From assembly GCA_029547705.1 (NCBI GenBank), contig JAKPOU010000068.1:62001-126000 (forward strand): a DNA stretch of 64,000 nt. The letters run 5' to 3'. This DNA comes from Bacteroidota bacterium (GTDB lineage: Bacteria; Bacteroidota; Bacteroidia; Bacteroidales; VadinHA17). Below the pieces are notes generated by a model. That model was not told where the DNA came from. It made no database searches and saw only the letters and a program-made list of their open reading frames with translations. This document shows, piece after piece, positions 43,631 through 53,911 of this stretch. The translations under genes and the position numbers were made by a program. Positions within the stretch are counted from its first letter, which is position 1. The number at the start of each line of letters is the position of its first letter.

Positions 43631-46600
43631 GATATGAACAAGCTTTTAAAACTCTTTTATTCCGCGCTGCTCTTCCTGTTCATGGCAACCGTCAGCCACG
43701 GACAGGGATCAACAACTTCCTTTCTTCAGGGAAAGATAACTGATGAGAATCAGCAACCCATGGCCGGGGCGACCATTGTTGCAACCCATGAGCCCTCTGG
43801 AACCGCTTACGGTGCCAACACCAACAGTCAGGGCCTCTACAACATTGAGGGAATGCGTCCGGGAGGACCCTATAGTGTTGAGATCAGTTTTGTGGGCTAT
43901 GCCAGGAGAACATTCACTGAAATATATCTGATGCTCGGAGAACATACCACCCTCAATGCCGACCTGTCCCAGACAAGTACGGAACTCCGGGAGGTGACAG
44001 TCATAGGCAGCAGGACTTCAAAGTTCAGCACCACGAAAACCGGTGCTACCACGAATATTTCAGGCGCACAGATGGTAACTCTTCCAACTGTCTCCCGCAA
44101 TATCAGCGATATCACCCGGGTATCCCCCTATACCAACGGGATGAGCTTTTCCGGAGGTGACGGACGTTCAACGAATTTTACCGTTGATGGTTCAAATTTC
44201 AACAACAACTTCGGACTGGGAAGCAAACTTCCTGGCGGTGGCAATCCCATTTCGCTTGATGCCATAGAGGAAGTACAGGTTGTTATTGCCCCTTTCGATG
44301 TGAGGCAGACCAATTTCATCGGAGGCGGAATCAATGCGATCACCAAATCGGGTACCAATAACCTGAAAGGTTCAGCCTATACCTATTATACAAACCAGAA
44401 AATGCGCGGCAACAAGATCGGCGAGCACGAGTTCAGCAGGAGCGACAAGGAATCAAATTCAATTTACGGCTTCACTCTCGGCGGTCCCATAGTAAAGAAT
44501 AAACTGTTTTTCTTCGGAAACCTGGAATATGAAAAAAGTCCGAAGCAGATTGTCCGCTGGCGTGCTTCCACGGATGGTATTTCTGACAAACAGACCATAT
44601 CGCGTGTTACGGAATCAGATCTTGAGGCAGTGTCAAATCATCTCAGAACAAAATACGGTTATGAAACCGGTTCATTCAGCAGTTTTCCTGCCAGTGTGTC
44701 AAACCTGAAATACCTGGTACGCCTCGACTGGAACATAAACCGTGACAACAAACTGAGCGTGCGTTTCAACCATACAAAGAACATTGAATGGTTCGGGCCA
44801 AACGGCAACTCAACTGACGGAGCCTACCGTGACCAGGGGAAAAACCGTATAGGTGAATACTCAATGTCCTATGCCAATTCCATGTATTCCCAGGATAACC
44901 TTGTCAATTCAGGATCAGTTGAACTTAACAGCCGCTTCTCCGACAGGATATCCAATCAGCTGCTGATAACCTATTCGAATATTGAAGATATCCGTGGTTC
45001 AAACTCAGCCCCCTTCCCCTTTATTGACATAATGAGCGGGGATATTGCAGACGGGGCGGCAGCGCTGGATCCGTACATCTCAGCAGGCTATGAGCTGTTC
45101 ACATGGAATAACGGGGTGAAAAACAAGATAATCAATGCAACCGACAATTTCACCTATTATCTTGACCTTCACAAAATAACTGCAGGCGTAAGTTTCGAGT
45201 ACCAGATGGCAGACAATAACTATATGCGCAGCGGAACAGGATATTACCGCTATGCCAGCCTGAGTGATTTTCTTACCGGAGCCGCTCCTGTGGACTTTGC
45301 CCTTACCTATGGCACCAACGGTATACTTGTGCCTTCCAATGCTGTTAAGTTCAATCAGATAGGTGCATATATCCAGGATGAATGGTCTCCGACCTATAAT
45401 TTCAAACTGACCTATGGGCTGCGTGCCGATAATATTACCTTCATTCAGGATATTATGACCAATAATGCTATACTGGAGCTTGATTTCGGCGGCCGCAGCA
45501 TCAATACCGGCAAGTGGCCCACGCCAAAGGTCAATCTGTCACCCCGTGTCGGTTTTACCTGGGATATAGCAGGGGACAAATCGGTGGTTCTCAGGGGAGG
45601 AACCGGCCTGTTCACCGGCAGACTGCCTCTGGTATTCTTCACGAACATGCCCTCCAATGCCGGCATGAACCAGATGCTGATGAAGATTCAGACCAGATTC
45701 AATGCCGATGGTTCTGTCAGGTCCAGTGACCCGCTGCTGGACAGACTTGCCGGCGATATCATAACAGACGTGAATGATATGATTAGCAGGATGGATTTTC
45801 AGACTACTGTTACTCCTCAGGACGGAAGCGTTCCCAGTTCTATAGCAGGAGTCGATCCCTCATTCAGAATGCCTCAGGTCTGGAAAACATCAGCTGCCTT
45901 TGATTACAGGGCACCGGTTGATTTTCCCTTATCCTTTACCGCTGAAGGTATTTTTACTAAAAACATAAATGCTGTAAGGCTGGAAAACTATGCAGTGAAG
46001 AACCCGCAGGCAGGCTGGGACAAATTTTCCGGTCCGGATGACCGTTATATTTTTCCTCCCGGATACCTGTACTTCTCCAGTGTAAAGGATGCATGCGTGC
46101 TGGTCAATACCAACAAGGGCTACGGGTATACGCTGAACCTGACCGTCAATGCGGAACCGGTAAGTAATCTCGACCTGATGTTTGCATATACAAAGACCGA
46201 AATGAGGGAAGTGTCCGGAATGCCCGGCAGCAATGCCAATTCAGCCTGGGTGGGGCTTATCACTGTCAACGGTCCCAATAATTCCACGGTACAGCGCTCG
46301 CAGTACGTGGTTCCCGACAAGGTGATTGCCTCGGCATCATACCGGGTTCCATACCTGAATGACCTGATGGCATCACATTTCAGCATATTCTTTACCGGTC
46401 TCACGCCCTATGGCAATACATACCGCTACAGCAACGACATGAATGGTGATGGCGTAAACAATGACCTGATTTACATTCCGAAGGAAAAGGGCGAAATATC
46501 ATTTGTCACCCCCGAAGATGAAAATGCATTTTTTGCATTTGTTGAACAGGATAAATACCTGAGAAAGCATAAGGGAGAATACGCAGAGGCCTACTCCGCC

Positions 46601-46927
46601 CGCTCACCCTGGGTCAACAGGGTTGACCTCCGTTTTGTGCAGGATTTCACCGTTAAGGCAGGACAGACCAAAAATACCCTTCAGCTGAGTGTTGACCTGC
46701 TGAATGCCGGAAATCTGCTGAACTCAAAATGGGGTGTATACAGTAATAATAAAATAAGCAACAATGGAGCCGTCCTGAAATATGAGGGAAAGGATGTAGC
46801 AAACAATGTTCCGAGTTTCTCAATGATTCAAGATAAGGGAAAATACCTGGACAAAAGCTATTCCCATTTTACCGACCTCAGCCAGGTCTGGAGACTGCAG
46901 GTGGGACTGCGCTATATTTTCAACTAA
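43631..46927 (+). CDS. Oar-like TonB-dependent receptor with carboxypeptidase-regulatory domain
   Basis: Large outer-membrane beta-barrel protein (about 1,097 residues; ATG at 43634). The signal peptide ends ATVSHGQG. A carboxypeptidase-regulatory-like domain (LQGKITDENQQPMAGATIVA to about residue 95) is followed by a plug (ISDITRVSPYTNGMSF, EEVQVVIAPFDVRQTNFIGG) and a barrel ending LQVGLRYIFN with a C-terminal aromatic. It is Oar/OmpA-related rather than SusC: no SusC-type NVLKDASATA motif and no SusD gene next to it. Monocistronic, closed by a strong terminator. Substrate unknown. Confidence 0.88.
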   Translation, partial: DMNKLLKLFYSALLFLFMATVSHGQGSTTSFLQGKITDENQQPMAGATIVATHEPSGTAYGANTNSQGLYNIEGMRPGGPYSVEISFVGYARRTFTEIYLMLGEHTTLNADLSQTSTELREVTVIGSRTSKFSTTKTGATTNISGAQMVTLPTVSRNISDITRVSPYTNGMSFSGGDGRSTNFTVDGSNFNNNFGLGSKLPGGGNPISLDAIEEVQVVIAPFDVRQTNFIGGGINAITKSGTNNLKGSAYTYYTNQKMRGNKIGEHEFSRSDKESNSIYGFTLGGPIVKNKLFFFGNLEYEKSPKQIVRWRASTDGISDKQTISRVTESDLEAVSNHLRTKYGYETGSFSSFPASVSNLKYLVRLDWNINRDNKLSVRFNHTKNIEWFGPNGNSTDGAYRDQGKNRIGEYSMSYANSMYSQDNLVNSGSVELNSRFSDRISNQLLITYSNIEDIRGSNSAPFPFIDIMSGDIADGAAALDPYISAGYELFTWNNGVKNKIINATDNFTYYLDLHKITAGVSFEYQMADNNYMRSGTGYYRYASLSDFLTGAAPVDFALTYGTNGILVPSNAVKFNQIGAYIQDEWSPTYNFKLTYGLRADNITFIQDIMTNNAILELDFGGRSINTGKWPTPKVNLSPRVGFTWDIAGDKSVVLRGGTGLFTGRLPLVFFTNMPSNAGMNQMLMKIQTRFNADGSVRSSDPLLDRLAGDIITDVNDMISRMDFQTTVTPQDGSVPSSIAGVDPSFRMPQVWKTSAAFDYRAPVDFPLSFTAEGIFTKNINAVRLENYAVKNPQAGWDKFSGPDDRYIFPPGYLYFSSVKDACVLVNTNKGYGYTLNLTVNAEPVSNLDLMFAYTKTEMREVSGMPGSNANSAWVGLITVNGPNNSTVQRSQYVVPDKVIASASYRVPYLNDLMASHFSIFFTGLTPYGNTYRYSNDMNGDGVNNDLIYIPKEKGEISFVTPEDENAFFAFVEQDKYLRKHKGEYAEAYSARSPWVNRVDLRFVQDFTVKAGQTKNTLQLSVDLLNAGNLLNSKWGVYSNNKISNNGAVLKYEGKDVANNVPSFSMIQDKGKYLDKSYSHFTDLSQVWRLQVGLRYIFN

Positions 46928-46951
46928 CCGGAAGACTGAACTGATACAGAT

Positions 46952-46978
46952 AAAAAGCGCCTGGAAACGGCGCTTTTT
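46952..46978 (+). terminator. Rho-independent terminator after the Oar-like gene
   Basis: A perfect 10-bp stem, AAAAAGCGCC (46952-46961) and GGCGCTTTTT (46969-46978), with a 7-nt loop and a T run. It lies 25 bp after the stop codon. The A/T-flanked stem means it could also work in the other direction. Confidence 0.92.
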
Positions 46979-46980
46979 TC

Positions 46981-47235
46981 TTTCCGGTAATCTTCGGGAT
47001 TACAGTGCCTTTATGTTTTTTTACTGTCTCCGGTGGGAAGGACCACATTTCATAACATACAGATAATGAGAAATATACAAAAAGTTAATAACTCTCTCTT
47101 CAAATGTTAATAAACTTAAATTTTTTGTCTTGCTTTCAGATTTTCACTTGGCTATTTTAGCAAATACCCGTTTTAAATGTCGACGGGCGTTTAATCTCAA
47201 TTAAATCAGAGAATAACAGAATTTACACCTTGAAT
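46981..47235 (+). other. Leader region upstream of nrdJ
   Basis: About 255 bp between the terminator and nrdJ. TTG at 47130-47132 with TATTTTAG at 47153-47160 (20-bp spacer) is a weak match to a Bacteroidota promoter. I looked for a cobalamin riboswitch, expected for some B12-dependent ribonucleotide reductases, and did not see a B12-box-like element or long paired structure. Confidence 0.35.
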
Positions 47236-49869
47236 ATGGAAGAACTATTTGTCCAGGGATCAACTATTGTTTCTGAAAACGTGAATGAAGAAAAAACATT
47301 ACCCGGAGCTCAGGATCTGAATAAGGAAGAGAAGGGTACAGAATCTGTAAAAAGGAATATGAAAAAGGAGGAATTTTCTCATGACGAAGCCGTTAAGGCA
47401 AGTATCGGGTACTTCAGGGGCGATGAACTGGCAGCAAAGGTCTGGGCAAATAAGTATGCGCTGAAAGATTCTTTCGGGAAACTCTATGAGAAGACTCCCG
47501 ATGACATGCATCGCAGGCTGGCACGGGAGATTCACCGGATAGAAAGCAAATACAGGAATCCTCTTCCGGAGGAGCTTATTTACAGTGTACTGAAGGATTT
47601 CAAATATATCATTCCGCAGGGCGGGCCGATGACAGGTATTGGGAATGACTTCCAGATAGCAAGTCTGTCAAACTGCTTTGTTATCGGCAATGAAGGGTCC
47701 TCCGATTCCTACGGCGGCATAATGAAGATTGACCAGGAGCAGGTACAGCTGATGAAAAGAAGAGGAGGGGTGGGTCATGATCTTTCCCATATACGCCCGA
47801 GAGGAACACCGGTTCTGAACAGTGCCCTCACTTCAACAGGCGTTGTCCCTTTCATGGAACGTTATTCAAACTCCACACGCGAAGTGGCACAGGACGGAAG
47901 GAGAGGTGCCCTCATGCTTTCAATATCCATCAAGCATCCTGATTCCGGCAAGTTCATCGATGCAAAAATGGAAAGCGGCAAGGTTACCGGAGCCAATGTA
48001 TCGGTTAAGATTACCGATGAGTTCATGAAGGCTGTTGAGCAAAAAAGCGTATTCCGCCAGCAGTATCCGATCGCTTCTGCCAATCCGAAGTTCACCAGCG
48101 ACGTGGATGCAGTAACACTCTGGAACAAGATTGTGCATAATGCATGGAAATCCGCCGAACCGGGCGTACTTTTCTGGGATACCATCATAAGGGAGAGTGT
48201 GCCTGACTGCTATGCCGACCTGGGCTATGCGACGGCATCCACAAACCCCTGCGGGGAAATACCTCTCTGTCCCTATGACAGCTGCCGCCTTCTCGCAATC
48301 AACCTGTACAGCTATGTGAAAAACCCCTTTACAAAGGAAGCTGAATTTGATTTTGAGCTCTACAAGGAGCATGTGGGCCTGGCCCAGAGGATAATGGATG
48401 ATATAATCGACCTGGAGCTGGAAAAGATAGATGCCATACTGGAAAAGGTGGCTGCCGATCCTGAACCCGATGAACTGAAAAGGGTGGAACGCAATCTCTG
48501 GAGGAATATCCGCAGGAAAACCGAGGAAGGAAGAAGAACAGGCATCGGAATAACTGCCGAAGGGGATATGCTTGCTGCCCTGGGATTGAGGTATGGTACT
48601 GACAAGGCGACGGATTTTTCCGTTGAAATTCATAAAACCCTTGCCCTCGAGGCCTATAAATCTTCAACCTATCTGGCCAGGGAAAGAGGACCCTTCAGTA
48701 TTTACAATTCAGAAAGGGAAAAAAACAATCCGTTTATTCTGAGACTGAAGGAAGCAGATCCTGTGCTTTACAACAATATGGTGAAATTCGGAAGAAGGAA
48801 TATTGCCCTGCTTACCATCGCCCCTACCGGGACCACCAGCCTGATGACCCAGACAACTTCAGGCATTGAACCGGTGTTTTCAGTGTTTTACAAGCGCAGG
48901 AGAAAAGTGAATCCCAATGACAAGGATGCCAGGATCACTTTCAGGGATGAAGTGGGAGATTCGTGGGAGGAATTCAATGTCTTTCATCATAAATTTATCG
49001 AATGGCTTAAGGTCAGCGGTTATGATCCGGAGAAAGTGATGCGGATGAAAGATGCGGAGATAGAATCAATCATTGCTAAGTCACCTTATTACAGGGCAAC
49101 CGCCAATGATGTCGACTGGATTGCAAAGGTGAGAATGCAGGGAGCAATACAGAAATGGGTTGACCATTCCATAAGTGTTACCATAAACCTTCCTTCGGAC
49201 GTGAAGGAGGAACTCGTGAGCGAATTATATCTCACAGCCTGGAAATCGGGTTGCAAGGGTGCTACCGTGTATCGCGACGGATCAAGGGCAGGGGTACTGG
49301 TAAACGGCAAACCCGAGGCCAGGACGGAAAGGCCGAAACGGCCGAAGGTACTTAATTGTGATGTAATAAGATTCAATATCAATGAAGAGAAATGGGTGGC
49401 CTTTGTCGGGCTGAAGGACAACAAGCCCTATGAGATCTTCACGGGTATTGCAGATGAGGAAATATTTCCCATTCCCAAGAGCATTGTAAAGGGACAGATA
49501 ATAAAGCACAAGCCGGAAAGCGGCAAAAGCCGTTACGATTTCCAGTATACCGACAAGTACGGCTACAAGAAAACAATGGAAGGCTTATCCCATATGTTCA
49601 AACCGGAGTTCTGGAATTATGCCAAGCTTATTTCCGGCGTGCTCAGGCACGGAATGCCGATTGCCGATGTGGTAAACCTGGTCCAGTCACTGAAACTTGA
49701 CAGTGAATCCATCAATAACTGGAAAAACGGAGTTGAGAGGGCCCTGAAGAAATATATTCCCAACGGGACCAGAGCCAAGGGGAAATGCAGTGAATGCCAT
49801 TCCGAGAACCTTGTTTATGAGGAAGGCTGCCTCATCTGCAAGGATTGCGGATCATCAAAGTGCGGATAA
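47236..49869 (+). CDS. nrdJ: Adenosylcobalamin-dependent (class II) ribonucleoside-diphosphate reductase
   Basis: Oxygen-independent enzyme that makes deoxyribonucleotides using adenosylcobalamin. Features are SLSNCFVIG (substrate-site Cys), RRGGVGHDLSHIRPRGTPV, TNPCGEIPLCPYDSCRL with the radical-site Cys, IAPTGTTSLMTQTTSGIEPVF, and ATVYRDGSRAGVL. A C-terminal CSECHSENLVYEEGCLICKDCGSSKCG cluster is a zinc-ribbon-like or redox tail. The first about 35 residues are a charged, non-conserved extension. ATG 47236 is chosen over a TTG two codons earlier. Implies the organism makes or imports B12. Confidence 0.95.
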   Translation: MEELFVQGSTIVSENVNEEKTLPGAQDLNKEEKGTESVKRNMKKEEFSHDEAVKASIGYFRGDELAAKVWANKYALKDSFGKLYEKTPDDMHRRLAREIHRIESKYRNPLPEELIYSVLKDFKYIIPQGGPMTGIGNDFQIASLSNCFVIGNEGSSDSYGGIMKIDQEQVQLMKRRGGVGHDLSHIRPRGTPVLNSALTSTGVVPFMERYSNSTREVAQDGRRGALMLSISIKHPDSGKFIDAKMESGKVTGANVSVKITDEFMKAVEQKSVFRQQYPIASANPKFTSDVDAVTLWNKIVHNAWKSAEPGVLFWDTIIRESVPDCYADLGYATASTNPCGEIPLCPYDSCRLLAINLYSYVKNPFTKEAEFDFELYKEHVGLAQRIMDDIIDLELEKIDAILEKVAADPEPDELKRVERNLWRNIRRKTEEGRRTGIGITAEGDMLAALGLRYGTDKATDFSVEIHKTLALEAYKSSTYLARERGPFSIYNSEREKNNPFILRLKEADPVLYNNMVKFGRRNIALLTIAPTGTTSLMTQTTSGIEPVFSVFYKRRRKVNPNDKDARITFRDEVGDSWEEFNVFHHKFIEWLKVSGYDPEKVMRMKDAEIESIIAKSPYYRATANDVDWIAKVRMQGAIQKWVDHSISVTINLPSDVKEELVSELYLTAWKSGCKGATVYRDGSRAGVLVNGKPEARTERPKRPKVLNCDVIRFNINEEKWVAFVGLKDNKPYEIFTGIADEEIFPIPKSIVKGQIIKHKPESGKSRYDFQYTDKYGYKKTMEGLSHMFKPEFWNYAKLISGVLRHGMPIADVVNLVQSLKLDSESINNWKNGVERALKKYIPNGTRAKGKCSECHSENLVYEEGCLICKDCGSSKCG

Positions 49870-49926
49870 AAGGTTGCAGGCAAAAATTGCCGGTAATTAA
49901 ATGCGGCCATTGACACCCGGGGAGAC

Positions 49927-51117
49927 TTACTTCAATACTCCCGTTTCCCTGCCTATCTTTTCAAAAGCCCTTACAGCAGTATCCAGATGTTCTCTTTCAT
50001 GGGCGGCAGACAGTTGCACCCTGATCCTTGCCTCACCCTTCGGAACAACAGGATAGGAAAATCCGATAACATATATCCCTTCCTTCAGCAGTTTTGCGGC
50101 AAATTCCTGTGACAGTCTTGCATCATAGAGCATGATTGCGCAGATTGCCGACCTGGTGGGCTTGATATCAAATCCGAGATTGGATATTCTGCTAATGAAA
50201 TACTCCGAATTGCGGTGCAGCTTATCCTGCAGTTCATTGTTCCTGGTCATCATGTCAATCATTTCAATCCCTGCAGCAGCCACAAGGGGCGGAATTGAAT
50301 TGGAGAAGAGGTAGGGCCTGGATCTCTGGCGCAAAAGTTCAATTATCTCCTTTTTTCCCGTTGTGAAACCGCCTATTGCCCCTCCGAAAGCCTTTCCGAG
50401 AGTTCCCGTGATAATCTCTGCGCGGCCCGGCATGCCGAAGAATTCGGTAACCCCCCTTCCGGTTTCGCCAACAACACCGGCGGAATGGGATTCATCAACC
50501 ATTATCATGGCCCTGTACTGGTCCGCAAGCTCGGCTATTCTTCTGAAAGGTGCCACATTGCCGTCCATGGAAAAAACCCCGTCAGTCACTATCAGCCTGA
50601 ACCTTTGTGACTGCGCCAGCTTGAGCTGTTTCTCCAGTTCATCCGTGTCGGCATTCGGATAAATATACCTTTTTGCTCTGCACAGGCGGACCCCGTCAAT
50701 TATGGATGCATGGTTCAGAGCATCCGAGATTATGGCATCCTCCTCAGTGAGAAGAGGCTCAAAAACCCCGGCGTTTGCATCGAAACAGGATGCATAGAGT
50801 ATAGTATCTTCCGTCATGAAAAACCTGGAAATCTTCCTCTCCAGTTCTTTGTGAAGGTCGCTTGTCCCGCAGATAAACCTTACTGACGACATTCCGTATC
50901 CGTGATCCTCAAGGGCCTTTTTTGCAGCTTCGATGAGCCCGGGATTGTTTGACAGCCCGAGGTAGTTGTTGGCACAGAAATTCAGGACCTTCTGGCCCGT
51001 GTTAAGCTCTATTTCAGCACCCTGGGGAGATATGATTATCCGTTCACTCTTGTAGAGACCGGCTTCCTTTATTTCTTCAATGATTTTCCTAAGGTGCTTC
51101 TGATAATCTGTATACAT
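49927..51117 (-). CDS. kbl: Glycine C-acetyltransferase (2-amino-3-ketobutyrate CoA ligase)
   Basis: PLP enzyme that cleaves 2-amino-3-ketobutyrate with CoA to glycine and acetyl-CoA, the second step of threonine catabolism. Motifs are FCANNYLGLSNNPGL (46-60), VRFICGTSDLHKELE, DESHSAGVVGETGRG, and the PLP-lysine TGTLGKAFGGAIGGF near residue 240. The length of 396 is standard. Immediately upstream on the same strand is tdh, so substrate passes between the two products. Confidence 0.95.
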   Translation of the reverse strand: MYTDYQKHLRKIIEEIKEAGLYKSERIIISPQGAEIELNTGQKVLNFCANNYLGLSNNPGLIEAAKKALEDHGYGMSSVRFICGTSDLHKELERKISRFFMTEDTILYASCFDANAGVFEPLLTEEDAIISDALNHASIIDGVRLCRAKRYIYPNADTDELEKQLKLAQSQRFRLIVTDGVFSMDGNVAPFRRIAELADQYRAMIMVDESHSAGVVGETGRGVTEFFGMPGRAEIITGTLGKAFGGAIGGFTTGKKEIIELLRQRSRPYLFSNSIPPLVAAAGIEMIDMMTRNNELQDKLHRNSEYFISRISNLGFDIKPTRSAICAIMLYDARLSQEFAAKLLKEGIYVIGFSYPVVPKGEARIRVQLSAAHEREHLDTAVRAFEKIGRETGVLK

Positions 51118-51196
51118 ATCCTGTGTTTTAGTCTTGGTGTTTTAATCTTGTTACGCGGAATTCATACGCCGGGATGGGTTTTCCGGTAATTTCCCT

Positions 51197-52231
51197 TCAG
51201 TACCAGTTGAGAATGACCTTTCCGCACTTACCCTCTTCCATTATCCTGAATCCCTCCTGGAAATCATCAATATGGAGGCGGTGGGTTATCACGGGATCAA
51301 GGTTTATGCCACCTATGATCATCTGTTCCATCTTATACCAGGTCTCCCACATTTCCCTGCCATAGATTCCTTTCAGGGTTATTGCCTTGAAAATTATTTC
51401 ATCCCAGGGTATCTCGAAGTTTGAAGGCAGAAGGCCAAGCAGGGAAATATTCGACCCGTTATACATGTTGGAAATCATTTCTATGAATGCCTGAGGAGAC
51501 CCCGACATTTCCAGGCCCACATCAAATCCTCTCATCCCGAGCTGCCTGACGGCATCGGATATTTTTTCTCCCTTTGAAGGATTTATGGTAAGGCTTGCTC
51601 CCATTTTCCTTGCTATATCGAGCCGGAAATCGCTCAGATCACTCACTACGATGAACCTCGCTCCCGCATATCGTGCAATAGCCACGGCCATGCTTCCTAT
51701 CAGCCCGGCACCGGTTACCAGCACATCCTCTCCGAGAAGCGGGAATGAAAGGGCCGTATGGGTTGCATTTCCGAAAGGATCCATAATTGCTGCCCAGTCA
51801 TCCGGTATGCGGTTGTCAAGGGGAACCACGTTGGCAGCCGGAATCCTTACATATTCGGCAAATGATCCGTCGATATGAACCCCGATACCTATGGAATTCT
51901 CACATACATGTTCCTTTCCACGGCGGCAGTTCCTGCAATGTCCGCAGGCAAGGTGACCTTCCCCGGTAACCCTGTCGCCAATTTTGAGATTCGTGACACC
52001 GGCTCCCATTTTTTCAATGTAACCCATGTATTCATGGCCGATGATCATCGGGGTTTTAATGGTTTTCGCCGCCCACTCATCCCATTTGTAGATATGGAGA
52101 TCGGTGCCGCAGATGGCGGACTTTTTGACCTTTATGACAACATCGTTCAGACCCGGTTCGGGAATCGGTACTTCCTGCATCCAGAGACCCTTTTCGGGAC
52201 GAGCCTTGACCAGTGCTTTCATCGTGTTCAT
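51197..52231 (-). CDS. tdh: L-threonine 3-dehydrogenase (zinc-dependent)
   Basis: Medium-chain zinc alcohol-dehydrogenase-type enzyme oxidising L-threonine to 2-amino-3-ketobutyrate. The catalytic zinc site is AICGTDLHIYKWDEWAA, followed by GHEYMGYIEKMG, a structural zinc lobe CGHCRNCRRGKEHVC, and VTGAGLIGSMAVAIARY for NAD. The length of 344 fits Tdh. A second ATG at 52222 is an alternative start. Operon tdh-kbl; divergent from gltX. Confidence 0.94.
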   Translation of the reverse strand: MNTMKALVKARPEKGLWMQEVPIPEPGLNDVVIKVKKSAICGTDLHIYKWDEWAAKTIKTPMIIGHEYMGYIEKMGAGVTNLKIGDRVTGEGHLACGHCRNCRRGKEHVCENSIGIGVHIDGSFAEYVRIPAANVVPLDNRIPDDWAAIMDPFGNATHTALSFPLLGEDVLVTGAGLIGSMAVAIARYAGARFIVVSDLSDFRLDIARKMGASLTINPSKGEKISDAVRQLGMRGFDVGLEMSGSPQAFIEMISNMYNGSNISLLGLLPSNFEIPWDEIIFKAITLKGIYGREMWETWYKMEQMIIGGINLDPVITHRLHIDDFQEGFRIMEEGKCGKVILNWY

Positions 52232-52396
52232 GCCTTTGAAATTTGAGATGAAACATAACAGGAGTACTCAAATGTACATGAAAAATTCCTATAAACCCAC
52301 AGGCAGATAAAAATACGGAAATAATGATGATTACTGCATGCAGTTTAAAGTAAAAGGCTTTAGTTATCTTTACAGGATTAATCAAATTATTTCTCA

Positions 52397-53911
52397 ATGC
52401 AGGTACGAGTAAGATTTGCGCCCAGTCCGACGGGCCCTCTCCATATAGGGGGTATACGGACGGCTCTTTATAATTATCTTTTTGCAAGAAAGCATAATGG
52501 TACTTTTATTCTCAGAATAGAAGACACAGACCAGGCGAGGCTTGTTCCGGGAGCCGAGGAATACATTTTTGAATCACTGGACTGGTGCGGAATACAAGTT
52601 GATGAAGGTATTCGCGAAGGAGGAGATTCCGGGCCCTACAGGCAGAGCGAAAGAAAGGAGCTGTACGGCAGCTATGCGGATATGCTTATTTCTGCTGGTG
52701 ATGCCTATTATGCTTTTGATACTCCCGCTGAGCTGGAACAACTGAGGGCGGACGCGGAGAAAAAAGGGGAGACCTTCATTTACAATGCATCTGTACGGGA
52801 CAGACTGCAGAATTCCCTCGCACTGCCTGAAAAGATGTGGAAAGAGAGGATGGAGAGGGGAGAGCCCTTTGTTGTCAGGTACAGGATGCCCTCCGGCGAA
52901 GACATACATTTTGACGACATGATCCGCGGGCATATTGTCGTGAATTCCGGAACCCTTGACGACAAGGTGCTTTTCAAATCCGACGGGATGCCCACCTATC
53001 ATCTTGCAAATATTGTTGATGATCATCTGATGGAGATCACTCATGTCATCCGCGGGGAAGAATGGCTGCCTTCACTTCCCCTTCATGTTTTGCTTTACCG
53101 TTCTTTCGGATGGAAGGCACCTGAATTCGCACACCTGCCACTGCTTCTCAAGCCCGACGGCAAAGGGAAGCTCAGCAAGCGCGACGGTGACAGGATGGGA
53201 TTCCCCGTGTTTCCGATATTCTGGCCCTATGGGGAAACGGCAAAAGGATACAGGGAAGAAGGATATTATCCGGAAGCTTTTGTCAACATGCTGGCACTGC
53301 TCGGATGGAATCCCGGTACGGAACAGGAAATATTCAGCATGACAGAACTGATAGATGCCTTTTCAATGGAAAGAGTCAACAGGGCGGGATCCAGGTTCGA
53401 CCCTGACAAGGCCAGATGGTTCAACCACCAGTATCTCCAGCACAGAAGCAACAGGGAACTGGCTCTGGAATACAGGGAAATACTCAGAACAAAAGGCTAT
53501 CATCTCGACATTGGTGATATTGAAATACTCGTTGGAATGGTGAAGGAAAGGGTGAACTTCGTGCGGGATCTATGGCAGGAAACGGATTTCTTTTTTATCA
53601 GGCCGGAGAGCTACGATGCTGATGTCATCAGAAAGAGATGGACTGCCGAAACTCCCGGACAGCTGCTGGAACTGAGGGAGCTGCTGGACGGCATGGATGA
53701 ACTCAGGCCTGATATTGCAGAACAGACGGTGAAGTCATGGATTTCAGAGAAAGGTTATAAAACCGGTGCGGTGATGAATGCCTTCAGGCTTGTTATTGTC
53801 GGCGCCTCACGCGGACCGGGAATTTTTGATATTATTTCCTGGATCGGAAAGCAGGAAACCCTTGAAAGAATTGACAGGGCACTGGAGCTTATAGGAAAAG
53901 ATGCATTATGA
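52397..53911 (+). CDS. gltX: Glutamyl-tRNA synthetase
   Basis: Charges tRNA-Glu. RFAPSPTGPLHIGGIRTALYN contains the class I HIGH-type motif (HIGG). The KMSKS loop is KLSKRDGDRMG near residue 259, with RIEDTDQARLVPGAE and IRGEEWLPSLPLHVLLY as further signatures. The length of 504 is normal. The stop overlaps the start of the TatD-family gene by four bases. Confidence 0.97.
   Translation: MQVRVRFAPSPTGPLHIGGIRTALYNYLFARKHNGTFILRIEDTDQARLVPGAEEYIFESLDWCGIQVDEGIREGGDSGPYRQSERKELYGSYADMLISAGDAYYAFDTPAELEQLRADAEKKGETFIYNASVRDRLQNSLALPEKMWKERMERGEPFVVRYRMPSGEDIHFDDMIRGHIVVNSGTLDDKVLFKSDGMPTYHLANIVDDHLMEITHVIRGEEWLPSLPLHVLLYRSFGWKAPEFAHLPLLLKPDGKGKLSKRDGDRMGFPVFPIFWPYGETAKGYREEGYYPEAFVNMLALLGWNPGTEQEIFSMTELIDAFSMERVNRAGSRFDPDKARWFNHQYLQHRSNRELALEYREILRTKGYHLDIGDIEILVGMVKERVNFVRDLWQETDFFFIRPESYDADVIRKRWTAETPGQLLELRELLDGMDELRPDIAEQTVKSWISEKGYKTGAVMNAFRLVIVGASRGPGIFDIISWIGKQETLERIDRALELIGKDAL

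Noticed and set aside
43631-46927. SusC-type polysaccharide utilisation receptor
   Set aside because: No SusD-like gene follows and the plug resembles Oar-type proteins; a terminator closes the gene directly.
47920-48633. 237-codon open frame on the minus strand
   Set aside because: Antisense to the conserved nrdJ core; composition is a shadow of the real gene.
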